DNA of 64,000 nt from Legionella sp. (GTDB lineage: Bacteria; Pseudomonadota; Gammaproteobacteria; Legionellales; Legionellaceae). Below are positions 46,859 to 56,346 of the stretch, one piece after another (position 1 is the first letter of the stretch; each line of letters starts with the position of its first letter). The stretch is from NCBI GenBank assembly GCA_031291115.1, contig JARLJQ010000005.1, positions 1 to 64,000 of the forward strand, given 5' to 3'. Made by a program: the position numbers and the translations under genes. Under the pieces are notes generated by a model. The model did no database searches, was not told where the DNA came from, and was given only the letters and a program-made list of their open reading frames with translations.

Positions 46859-47425
46859 CTAAGAAGAAACTAAAGCAGCCGGTTTATCCCCACAAATCGC
46901 TCCCAATATCTCTCTAACATCTGATGCCACAACAGGGATATTAAATTGCTGCTTAGTCAAAAAGCCACTCTGCTCGCAGGTGTTAATAAACGCAAATAAA
47001 GAATCAAAAAAACCTGCGGTGTTTAAAAAACCTATTGGTTTATTCATTATTCCAATTTTAATGGCATTCCAGGTTTCAAAAGCTTCCTCTAAAGTTCCTA
47101 AGCCCCCGGGAACTACAAGAAACAGATCTGCCAACTCTTGGAGCATTTGTTTTCTTTCTTGCATCGACGCTACAATGTGAAGTTCATCCAGCATGCTTAA
47201 TGGTTTTTCTTGTTCTATAAGAAACCTCGTAGTGACTCCAATTACCTGGCCGCCATGCTGTTTTGTTGTTGTTGCTAATAGTCCCATTAGTCCTAGACTT
47301 GAGCCACCATAAATGAGCGTTAAGCCTTTAGCGGCTATCTCTTTGCCTAGCAAGACTACCGACTCAATAAATTGCTCGTTATTGCCTTGGTTGGCTCCCA
47401 GATAGACACAGATTGATTTGTTCAT
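46859..47425 (-). CDS. LOG-family protein (TIGR00730, cytokinin riboside 5'-monophosphate phosphoribohydrolase-like)
   Basis: A 188-residue Rossmann-fold hydrolase that removes ribose 5-phosphate from nucleoside monophosphates. It has SICVYLGANQGNN at the start, LIYGGSSLGLMG (38-48), the MQERK motif (88-92) and the signature PGGLGTLEE (106-114). Bacterial members probably act as nucleotide hydrolases in general metabolism rather than hormone synthesis. It lies 60 bp after the giant SecA-like gene on the same strand, perhaps by read-through, with no known link between them. Confidence 0.92.
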   Translation of the reverse strand: MNKSICVYLGANQGNNEQFIESVVLLGKEIAAKGLTLIYGGSSLGLMGLLATTTKQHGGQVIGVTTRFLIEQEKPLSMLDELHIVASMQERKQMLQELADLFLVVPGGLGTLEEAFETWNAIKIGIMNKPIGFLNTAGFFDSLFAFINTCEQSGFLTKQQFNIPVVASDVREILGAICGDKPAALVSS

Positions 47426-47485
47426 GGGGTATTTTGCTCGCTAATAAGTAAGTTGCGCTAAGGTTGTAACCGGGTAATCAAATAG

Positions 47486-50400
47486 CTATAAATGAAGACT
47501 CCAAGGACTAGGTTCGAACTCATCTTCCTCCTGATCCTCGATTTCGGGCTCCACCTCAACTGCTTTAGGTTTGGGAACATTAGACTTGGCGGCTTTCAAC
47601 TCCTCTTCAAACTGATATAGCTCTGTAATGTCTTTAAATCGTTTGCTGTAGACACTGCTTTTTTTCTGTTCTGCAGTTATTTGGATATCTAAAAAGTCTA
47701 TTTTCTCTTTAAATAATTGTTCTTCAGCATCTATTTCTTGGAACAAGCTGCTTTGTTTTAGAGTCTGTTCTCTAGTTAAATATCTTTTTAACTCAGACTC
47801 CATACTATTTTTTAAACCATTAAACTCACCTTCTAATTGCTCCATATTTACCGGAGTATAAACAAAACCTGAGAGGAAAGAAGAGAATTTTCCAAGCATT
47901 GATTTAGGCTTAGTCGCTTCATTGATTCTGCTTTGCAAATCCCAAAAGTCCTCTTTTAACTTAGAGCCTCTTAACTTATTAATTTCCTCTGTACTTAATT
48001 TTGAAAATTCAAAGGTTCGTATCAGTGCCGCGTTGTGGAAATCATCCTGCAATAGCTCTGAAAAAGCACTTGTATCCGCTGGTATCTGGCCCTCAATATA
48101 AGTGCCTAGTTTAATAAGCTCATTCATCTGGTCTTGAAAACGCTCAGGAACAACCAACTCATCAATCAATACAGATCCTAACGAGGCTTGCTTGTTTTTC
48201 AGATCTTTCCAGAATGCTTTGAATTGAGTGACCTTATCTAATTCCGCTTCCAGCTCAGTACGCTTATTAATTAACTGAGGCGCTTGAGAATTATATTGTG
48301 TAAAGTCGCTGCTTACAGGATTTACTCCTGTGCCTTCAATACTTACATCCAAGAAATCATCAAAGCCATTATGCCCTGCTTTTATGGTAACCTCGCTCAC
48401 CGTAAAGTCCATAAAATGGGCAAACTCTCTCTTTATTGCCGCTGCTTTGTGTTTAATGTAAACACTTTCATCCAATTGTTCTTTATGGTTTTGCCCCAAT
48501 TCATGCCAAAGATTACGAAGCTCACCTCTTAATTGAATTACAGGTGCTAACAGAGGAGAGTTCACTTTTCTTAACTCTTTTTCCTTATTCATTAAAAAAT
48601 AACTCATTTCATAAAAGGCATAAAGATTGGTACATTCATTTTTGATGACATTCAATTGTTCTTTAATACTCTTCCAGTCGTCATTTCCATGGATAGACCC
48701 GCCATTTTTTCCCTCAATTACTTGAAGTGCTTTACTCAATTTATTGTGCATGAGGTTATTCACTGCGACCTCTTTACATTCATGGATAAAGTCAGCGTTT
48801 AACTCATTCTCACCACTGCCAATAACAGTTAAGCTATCTAAAATAGCCATAGTTTGTTTAATCAGGGTACGTGTATTTTTATGGCCAAAGGAAAATATCC
48901 ACAACCCATCCAACTGCGCCTTATGTATGGCTAATTTTTTATAGAGTTCTCTTATTGCCAATTGACGTGCATCCGGATCATTGGCGTTTTTTAAATTAGC
49001 CGCAGCCTGCAACAAATCTTTGGCTGCATCTTTTACTGCAGTTCGTTCAAGCAGATAACCCAAACCACGGTTTTCTTTTACTGCCCAAGATAATGTATGT
49101 TCTAACTCATCAGCAAGTTCCGCTGCTACCCTATCCAAATAAGCTGTTTTTAAAGTAACAAGCTCCGGAGTTTCTTCAAGACCAGCTACGTTATAAACAC
49201 GTAACAGCTCTTGAACAACAGGCTGCATTGCGTATTTTTCATTAAAATTATCCTCAGGAAGCCACACGTTTTCATAACTATTTAAAATCAATACCAACCC
49301 ATCCAGAGTGCTTGCTTTCTTGATCTGGTCCAGCAATCCTTTTTTTACTGTTTTGGTTAGAAATGCATTGTTTGCAATAATCCGACTCATATCGTTGCCA
49401 AACAAAGGAACTTGGCTTAATGCAAAGGCTTTTCGATAAGCTTCTGTATCACCATCTGCATACTGTAACATCGCACCATTTGCATCCAAGGCAGAGGCTA
49501 CCATACGGTGCGCGTTTTTCTTTTCTATATAGGCTTCTTTTATATGTGTACGCTGTTCCAGCTTACTTAATTTCAGTTGCTCAGTAATGGATACTTGTTC
49601 CATATAATCACGACGTAATGCATCGACAGAGCCCTCTTTAATTTTACCCTCTGTCTTGGCCCTCAGAACTGCGCATTTCTCTTTCCAGATAGTACTTATT
49701 GAGTCTTCATATTCTTGCAACGCCTTATCTAAATCGACGGTTAACAAAGCCCCTTTTGCATCACGTCTAACAAAAGTATTGGGGAATTTTTTTTGTAGAT
49801 CAGAGCGCTCAAGGCATTCTTGCCATTGTTCCCCTAGCGTTCGAATTAAATCCTCTCTTTGAGCTAATAAGTCATTATTTAACTGTATTAAATCATGTGG
49901 AGGAGAAACTAAACGCAGAAATTCTTGCCACTCTTCAAATTGTCTTAAAACAACCCGCTGCATTCCAGAAATGCTTTGAATATAATGACGCTCAATAGCG
50001 GCTTCACTGTGTTTATTTTGCAAGGCAGCAATCGCATCACTAATTCTTTTTCGATCAGCTTCAGTTTCAAAGAGCCAGGATAAGGACTTAACCAAACCTT
50101 CCTCTTCATAAATGGCAATGAATTGACCGGCTTTACCGTTTCTAGCAAGACGACCAATAATTTGGCGCGTGGTCCGAGGCGAATCAATATAGGTTAGAAT
50201 ACCTAAATACCCATTGAGATGATCGGTTCCAAAATCAGTACCTCGACCCAATAGAGAGGTAGAGATAGTTATTGTATTGCGTTTTCCTGCTTGATGTTCA
50301 ACCCAATCACGCCGCTCTTCTGCAGGTTCTTGACCGGTAAAAGCACCTATATTCAGTTTTTTTTCATCCGCATTCAGCTCTGTATTCAACGAGAGTTCAA

Positions 50401-53400
50401 AATATTTTTTCAATGCACTTTCAAAATACCTTACTTCGTTAGCGTCTTTAGCAAAGATAATAACAGGCTGTCCATTTTCTGCCATTTTTATGGCGTCAAT
50501 AATTTTTTGTAAATGAGTTTCAGCGTTTTTAGCTACTTGCGTTGCTAATTCTTCACGTTGGTTTTTTACATGCGGAGGAATCTTATAAGCAAATTCCATA
50601 TTAAATTTACTGCGTTGCTCTATCAGCTCATTCTTCGTACCCAAAGTTCCTGAAAGCCCTATAATTCGTCCATGCGCTTTATAATCATCAATTAAATCTT
50701 TAGCAGATAATGAATCAACAAAAAGCATCTCAGGATCTATAGAGAAATTTTTATCAGGATGTTCTTTTTGTAATCGAGCATGTAAGAACTGTTGTACGCC
50801 TTTACTAAAAGAGGATCCAACTTGTGGCGCCTTTTGATTGTAAGGAACGGCAACATGCATGCCGAGCTTCTCTTTACTAGGAAGAATGGCAAAATCAACA
50901 CCTTCAATCAATCGTGCGGCACTTACAGCCGAATTAACCCATAAGTTGAATTTCTTATCGGGCAAACCTTTAAGCTGTATTTTATGCGGACCAGAAGGTG
51001 CATTTTTATCTAAATACTCTTTTAATTGACTTACATCCTGGTCTTCACTCCAAGCACTTGCAGGATTTAAGTTTTTAAATTCTTCCTGATTGATAAATCC
51101 ATTTATTAATGGATAAATCCAGGAATAAAGATTTTTATCTCCATCCCCGCCATCCGCACTCATCGAAAAATTAAATAACGTTTTGTCATCTAAAGCAGAA
51201 AAATCATATTCATCAAGCACTAAATGCCTGTTGTGTGAGTTTAAATCTTCACCTTCTAATTTGGCACGTGAACGATATAAACCCAAATCGGCAAGAGTAG
51301 AGTAGTTAATGCCACCCACCTGATACGTACCTTTAGATGAGCTGGCCTCAACCAGACTGGATGGAATGCCAAGTAGAGTAAAAAAGTCTTTAGTACCCTT
51401 GCTTTCATAATCTTGGAATACCAAATCTCTTTCAGCAGTAGCCATATCAACGGTATCACCGTTCTTTTCAATCCATAACATGGCTAAAATGAATGCTGTG
51501 CTAAGACTTTTACCTTCGCCAGTATCCGCTTCCAAAAGACTATTGTAAGATGGGTCTTTCATAGACATGAGAACGGTAATTAACTGCGTGGTATAGGGAT
51601 ATCTTCCTGTAGCACGGAAGTATTGCTCGCTTAACACCGCCAGCATATTTAATTGCGTCTTTAATTTTTGCTCTTCAGAAAGCCCAGGAGTTCTTAGCGT
51701 CGTAATTAAGCTATCGGACAACTCTTTTAATTCTATTCGAGTGTTTTTAGTTAGATTTTTATAGGTTTTTGTTTCTTTGTTGACTGGATCAGTAATGACT
51801 AAAGGATAACCCTTTTCAACACCATCAGTGGTGTTTACGCCTTTGCCTACGGCAAAAATGTAGGTAACTTGTTGTGCTAAATCATATTGTTCCTGGCTGG
51901 TTAAATAAACGCCTTCAACCATATTTTTAATATTTGCTACAACCATCGCTATTTGCGAGGTATTAAACTGCGCTTCAAAAATTTGCTCCGCAGTCCTCAC
52001 AACTCGTCCTGATTTAATCTGGTCAGCACGACCACCTTTAGGATCTTTATCAAAGTCTTTAATGTAGTTAATTAGCGTTCTTGCATCACTATTCAGAATC
52101 TGATGAAAAGTCACTAAATTGGGGTAAGGTGGCAAATCAAAAAGACTGGCTATGTCTTTTAAATTAAACTCATAGGATGAAAGTCTCTTTTGAACGTCTA
52201 TTAAGAGGTGAATGTCTTTATCAGCTGCATTTTGCCCCAGAGCAATCAGAATTTTTGTCCAATTTTTTAATACCTCTTTGTCAGCTGCTTCGAATGCATC
52301 AACCAAAGCATTGTAGCGTTTCAACTCATCTACATTGGCGGTCTTACATGTTTTCATTAATACAGTAAGCAAAGAAACCAACGAAGGTTCTTTCTTCGTT
52401 TTATCTTTGATGTCTACACTAGGATTAGCTTTGATAAGCGCACTCGTTTTATCAATCAAGTCCTTTAGCAGTTGCTCATCTACCGCAGCATCTACTTTAT
52501 TGATTACGTTCATGAGCGCCTTAAATAAGTCCTCAGATTCATCTTCATCAACATCAGAAATCGTCTTAAACTCGAGCATTTGTTGCAGTGGAAACACCGA
52601 CTCATGAGCTAAATTATGTGTAAAAGATAAATGCAGCAATGTTTCATAGACATGCTGAGTAAGGACTGGTCGGCATTGAGTTAAATAAGTTACCTGTTGC
52701 AGTGCGTTTTTAAATCGCGAATTGGAATAATTGGAATGCAGCTTTATTGCTTTAACTAAAATATTAAGCGATTTAGAGACCGCACCCTGCTTCAATTGAT
52801 TCAATGAGTGCAACAGATTACCCATTTGTAACAACGTCAAACGTTTGGGATTAATCAATTCGGTCAGCAGAGCAATGCTACGTCGAAAATCAACATCATC
52901 CTTATTTTTAATAATAATCAGAGCATTAATAAGCTGATTTACCTCATCAATGTTCTGGCTTAATTCAGGAAGTGCTTTATCCACAGGAAGATCGGTATTT
53001 AATTTAGGAGCCTGATCAATTAAGAAGTCCTCAAAGCCCTGATTTGCTGTTTGTAACGATTTAATTACAATTCTCAAATTGGCTTCATAGCGCTCTTCAA
53101 TTTGAGGCTTTAACAAAATAACCAATGATTTTTTTGCAACAAATTCGTTGACTGTACTAATGTTTAAACCTAAAAAAGCAGCTAAACGTTCATTTACATT
53201 CATAAGACTAGGCAAAGCATATTTGAACGCATAACCATTCAAAAAGATTTTAATTTGCTCATCTACTTCAACCAAAGTGTTTAAAACATCCACATGGTTC
53301 ATAGGCTGCGCTTTTATAGCAACAGTGAGCTTTTGACAAGCCTCGAGAAGCAAAGCGGGCAAATAACCTTTTATATTCTTTGGTATGTCACTGATGGTTT

Positions 53401-56191
53401 CATCTAATTTTAATGCATTAATATTTTTAGCTAATAAGTCAAACAGCTCATTTTCTTTTGTATTAAGAGGAGCGTTACCTATTTTTGTATTGGGTAACGT
53501 TACATTGACCAACTCAATGAGTCTGGCTTTTTGTTGTTTTTCCTCAACTAATTGAATTAATGCAGCTTCTTCTGCCTTAACTGCTTTAACTATCTCCATA
53601 AGCTCTTCCAGTGAAGGTAAGCTGTATGAGGCTTCTATATTAATGTCTACAAGAGTTGCTAATAATAGTTCTTGCAGCACAGGATTTAGTTTCAGTAACT
53701 CTTCTGCCAAATTTTTTACATGTGTTTCAAAAACAGAATCAGGCTCATCATCCTGAGTTACTTGCGGGATTTCATTATTTATTAATGACAATAACACCGT
53801 GAATTGAGTTAATAATTCAGGCTTACCATCAAAAACTGTAGGCAAATAGGTATACAGCTTAGACTGTGAAATTATATGTCTTAATAAACCTGAGAATGGG
53901 AATTTTTTGATAAGAGTACTCTGTTCTTTTTCAATAAGAATACGTTTTTTATAATTATCAAAAAAAGGTGCCGCAGCAGCATCACGTTCGCTAATCAAGC
54001 GTAATGCTAATATAATTAAGTCTTGTATTGGGCTATCATGAAGATTCTCAACTGGTGCGGACGAATCATTTCTGCCTAACAGTAAAATATCCAGAAGTTT
54101 ATTCAGCTCATCAAGAGTTGGCATTGACTCCCAAGAGCAGGAAATAAGTAATGTAGAAAAATGATTTACTATACTGTCTATATTTGTGGACCCAGGATAA
54201 AGAAATCCAGGCCCCAATTTAATAAACTTATCTAATAAACGTGTAAAGCCATCAAAAGGATTTCCTGGTTTGGTACAAGCACGCTCCCCTACAGTAAGAA
54301 ATACTGCAAGCGTCAGAAACTGAGCCTTTGCAGTATCGTTGTATTCAGGTTCGTCATTAAGATGAGCTGTATTAATTATTAATTCAATACGTTGATACAC
54401 ATCCAGACTAAAAGCCCAATCCTGTTGGCCGATAAGACGATAAAAACGGGTTTGTGCCAAATCATAATTTGTTGTTCGTTCCGGCACAATAGCATTGTAA
54501 ATTTCTTCCGGTTCTTTAGACATCGAGTATTGGGGGTCTATGTATGTAGGTACTAAATTCATTTGTCGTGCGACTAGTTTATAATCGTTATAACGACTGG
54601 CAAAATAAGCCCCTTGTGCCCCATAATCCAAACCATCAAGACAAGTCAGCTGCTCTTCAGGATCGCTAGAATTCATGATAATAAATAAAACTCTGTCCAA
54701 CGCAGGCTTCATGTGTCGAATGTCTTCCAAAGAACAGGACAAAGGTAATTTCAACCCTTTTTTATCAAGCTCACTCAGAAAATAAGTATAGGTGGTAAAT
54801 AAATCATTAAAATCAGTGCGCGCACCAGCCGCTTTATGCTGTGACACTAAAGAAATCCACCAGGCTTTTTGCTCGCGGTTCAATTCTGATAATTTTTTCA
54901 AGTGCTCTAAATTTTGAGCCGAGGTTAACGCAGGATAATTTGGTGCTTTATCTAAAAACTGTTCATCAAATGCTTTAAAAAGCTCTTGCTCATGCAGGGT
55001 TTTAAAGCGTTCTAATAATAATAAAACACCATCAGCTCCTGAGTTAATTAATACCCGCGCTAAACCTTGATAATGTAAGTCAGTTAAGGGTAATGAGTTT
55101 ATAAGACGCTTTATCAGCACTAATTTATCGGACTCATTTTCTGTTAATTTACCCAAAAATAATTCAAAAGCTTCTTTGCGTGCTTTGGGCGTGGTTTTGC
55201 TAGTAAATAAACGTGCAAATTCGGTCTTATACTGCTCCAGGCTCTCTGAAAAATTAAATTGCTGTACGGAACCCAGTACATTAAAACGTGCAGACTCAAT
55301 CGGCTCCAAACTCAGAGTTAATGGATTGATTTGCTCTACATGCTGAAACTGTGGTTCTTTGCTGAAGCATAAGACATGCTTATTATCTGCCGTTTTTTGG
55401 AGATAAAATCCTGAGGGAAGATTATCCAATACCAAACCATAAGAAAATTCGGGGTAGTTAAGGATAATTTGTTCCATAGCCCCACTTTGTACATGAGTTA
55501 TTTTATGCTCTATTTGTTGAATTTCATCTGCTTGATCACCAACTAATCGATCCCAAATAACAGGCAAAATCGGCGCATTTTTTAACTCACGTGACGCAAG
55601 GTCCTGAAAGGTTTCATGAATGTTTGCGCGCGAGATTAAATCACCCAACGCGTCTGATTGCACAAGCACATCAGGAAGCTTAAGATCCTCAGCACCTTTG
55701 GCTTTACGTTTTCTCTGGGTCGCTTTTTGCTGTTGTTGCATCTGCTGCTGTTGTTGTTGCTGTTGCTGCTGTTGTTGTTGAATCTGCAAGCCAATACTGG
55801 CGCCGTGCGTTCCTTCTACCCAATTTATTTTCGCTTTACGCAGCTTATTAACTACTGGTTTAAAAATGATTTTTGAAGCAGTCAAATCAGCGATTTCTTG
55901 TTGAAAGTCATGAGAAAATCGTGCTCGTTTGCTGAATAAATACGCATTATCAAGCGCTAATTGATTTGGACTTGAGCTTTGTGGGATTAATTGACATTGA
56001 TATACATGGGGCTGTACTGGATTTACAAGGAAACTTAACAACTGTTCCAGATCAACTGGTGCCATATCAGTGCATTTTAAGGACAGATGAATTTCTTGAG
56101 AATGTGATTCATTATTCGCGTAACGAGCATCTAAATAATCAGTAAACCCTTTGATAGTATCAAATTCTTGCCCAGCAATAGTGATCCTCAT
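47486..56191 (-). CDS. Giant SecA-like DEAD-type helicase protein with poly-Q tract, putative Dot/Icm effector
   Basis: About 2,901 residues. The ATG at 56191 is chosen because AAAGG lies 4 bases upstream; an in-frame TTG at 56248 would add 19. N-terminal 1,480 residues: helical, no family, with a poly-Q run Q138-Q150, M151, Q152-Q155 followed by basic KATQRKRKAK (156-165), a possible nuclear-localisation signal. About 1490-2095: a two-lobed SecA/DEAD helicase core with Walker A ADTGEGKS (1555-1562), DEYD (1660-1663, SecA has DEVD), LSGT (1846-1849), GRGTD (1982-1986) and QIIGRLARNG (2010-2019). SecA's preprotein-binding and C-terminal zinc parts are not recognised. The C-terminal 800 residues form coiled coils. 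The last 25 residues are Glu-rich, an E-block-type signal. Substrate unknown. Confidence 0.8.
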   Translation of the reverse strand: MRITIAGQEFDTIKGFTDYLDARYANNESHSQEIHLSLKCTDMAPVDLEQLLSFLVNPVQPHVYQCQLIPQSSSPNQLALDNAYLFSKRARFSHDFQQEIADLTASKIIFKPVVNKLRKAKINWVEGTHGASIGLQIQQQQQQQQQQQQQMQQQQKATQRKRKAKGAEDLKLPDVLVQSDALGDLISRANIHETFQDLASRELKNAPILPVIWDRLVGDQADEIQQIEHKITHVQSGAMEQIILNYPEFSYGLVLDNLPSGFYLQKTADNKHVLCFSKEPQFQHVEQINPLTLSLEPIESARFNVLGSVQQFNFSESLEQYKTEFARLFTSKTTPKARKEAFELFLGKLTENESDKLVLIKRLINSLPLTDLHYQGLARVLINSGADGVLLLLERFKTLHEQELFKAFDEQFLDKAPNYPALTSAQNLEHLKKLSELNREQKAWWISLVSQHKAAGARTDFNDLFTTYTYFLSELDKKGLKLPLSCSLEDIRHMKPALDRVLFIIMNSSDPEEQLTCLDGLDYGAQGAYFASRYNDYKLVARQMNLVPTYIDPQYSMSKEPEEIYNAIVPERTTNYDLAQTRFYRLIGQQDWAFSLDVYQRIELIINTAHLNDEPEYNDTAKAQFLTLAVFLTVGERACTKPGNPFDGFTRLLDKFIKLGPGFLYPGSTNIDSIVNHFSTLLISCSWESMPTLDELNKLLDILLLGRNDSSAPVENLHDSPIQDLIILALRLISERDAAAAPFFDNYKKRILIEKEQSTLIKKFPFSGLLRHIISQSKLYTYLPTVFDGKPELLTQFTVLLSLINNEIPQVTQDDEPDSVFETHVKNLAEELLKLNPVLQELLLATLVDINIEASYSLPSLEELMEIVKAVKAEEAALIQLVEEKQQKARLIELVNVTLPNTKIGNAPLNTKENELFDLLAKNINALKLDETISDIPKNIKGYLPALLLEACQKLTVAIKAQPMNHVDVLNTLVEVDEQIKIFLNGYAFKYALPSLMNVNERLAAFLGLNISTVNEFVAKKSLVILLKPQIEERYEANLRIVIKSLQTANQGFEDFLIDQAPKLNTDLPVDKALPELSQNIDEVNQLINALIIIKNKDDVDFRRSIALLTELINPKRLTLLQMGNLLHSLNQLKQGAVSKSLNILVKAIKLHSNYSNSRFKNALQQVTYLTQCRPVLTQHVYETLLHLSFTHNLAHESVFPLQQMLEFKTISDVDEDESEDLFKALMNVINKVDAAVDEQLLKDLIDKTSALIKANPSVDIKDKTKKEPSLVSLLTVLMKTCKTANVDELKRYNALVDAFEAADKEVLKNWTKILIALGQNAADKDIHLLIDVQKRLSSYEFNLKDIASLFDLPPYPNLVTFHQILNSDARTLINYIKDFDKDPKGGRADQIKSGRVVRTAEQIFEAQFNTSQIAMVVANIKNMVEGVYLTSQEQYDLAQQVTYIFAVGKGVNTTDGVEKGYPLVITDPVNKETKTYKNLTKNTRIELKELSDSLITTLRTPGLSEEQKLKTQLNMLAVLSEQYFRATGRYPYTTQLITVLMSMKDPSYNSLLEADTGEGKSLSTAFILAMLWIEKNGDTVDMATAERDLVFQDYESKGTKDFFTLLGIPSSLVEASSSKGTYQVGGINYSTLADLGLYRSRAKLEGEDLNSHNRHLVLDEYDFSALDDKTLFNFSMSADGGDGDKNLYSWIYPLINGFINQEEFKNLNPASAWSEDQDVSQLKEYLDKNAPSGPHKIQLKGLPDKKFNLWVNSAVSAARLIEGVDFAILPSKEKLGMHVAVPYNQKAPQVGSSFSKGVQQFLHARLQKEHPDKNFSIDPEMLFVDSLSAKDLIDDYKAHGRIIGLSGTLGTKNELIEQRSKFNMEFAYKIPPHVKNQREELATQVAKNAETHLQKIIDAIKMAENGQPVIIFAKDANEVRYFESALKKYFELSLNTELNADEKKLNIGAFTGQEPAEERRDWVEHQAGKRNTITISTSLLGRGTDFGTDHLNGYLGILTYIDSPRTTRQIIGRLARNGKAGQFIAIYEEEGLVKSLSWLFETEADRKRISDAIAALQNKHSEAAIERHYIQSISGMQRVVLRQFEEWQEFLRLVSPPHDLIQLNNDLLAQREDLIRTLGEQWQECLERSDLQKKFPNTFVRRDAKGALLTVDLDKALQEYEDSISTIWKEKCAVLRAKTEGKIKEGSVDALRRDYMEQVSITEQLKLSKLEQRTHIKEAYIEKKNAHRMVASALDANGAMLQYADGDTEAYRKAFALSQVPLFGNDMSRIIANNAFLTKTVKKGLLDQIKKASTLDGLVLILNSYENVWLPEDNFNEKYAMQPVVQELLRVYNVAGLEETPELVTLKTAYLDRVAAELADELEHTLSWAVKENRGLGYLLERTAVKDAAKDLLQAAANLKNANDPDARQLAIRELYKKLAIHKAQLDGLWIFSFGHKNTRTLIKQTMAILDSLTVIGSGENELNADFIHECKEVAVNNLMHNKLSKALQVIEGKNGGSIHGNDDWKSIKEQLNVIKNECTNLYAFYEMSYFLMNKEKELRKVNSPLLAPVIQLRGELRNLWHELGQNHKEQLDESVYIKHKAAAIKREFAHFMDFTVSEVTIKAGHNGFDDFLDVSIEGTGVNPVSSDFTQYNSQAPQLINKRTELEAELDKVTQFKAFWKDLKNKQASLGSVLIDELVVPERFQDQMNELIKLGTYIEGQIPADTSAFSELLQDDFHNAALIRTFEFSKLSTEEINKLRGSKLKEDFWDLQSRINEATKPKSMLGKFSSFLSGFVYTPVNMEQLEGEFNGLKNSMESELKRYLTREQTLKQSSLFQEIDAEEQLFKEKIDFLDIQITAEQKKSSVYSKRFKDITELYQFEEELKAAKSNVPKPKAVEVEPEIEDQEEDEFEPSPWSLHL
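55724..55780 (-). repeat. CAA/CAG microsatellite-like tract encoding poly-glutamine
   Basis: In the giant gene, 13 consecutive Gln codons, one ATG, then four Gln codons. CAA and CAG alternate irregularly, so it is not a pure slippage tract, which argues for selection on the protein sequence. It lies near residues 138-155. Confidence 0.85.
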
Positions 56192-56346
56192 GCAGCCTTT
56201 ACCCCCAAAAAATAAGTATTCAGACTTTAATATATCTATATTGCTCAAAATATAGCATATTAAAGCTTAAGACAATATGAAGGAATGTGCACGTAATTTA
56301 CACATAAATTATGGGGGTCGTTGACAGTTCACAAACTTAAATCTAA

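Noticed and set aside
47486-56191. Housekeeping SecA or a large restriction/helicase enzyme
   Set aside because: SecA is about 900 residues and its C-terminal parts are not found here; no nuclease or methylase motifs were seen, and the gene sits alone.
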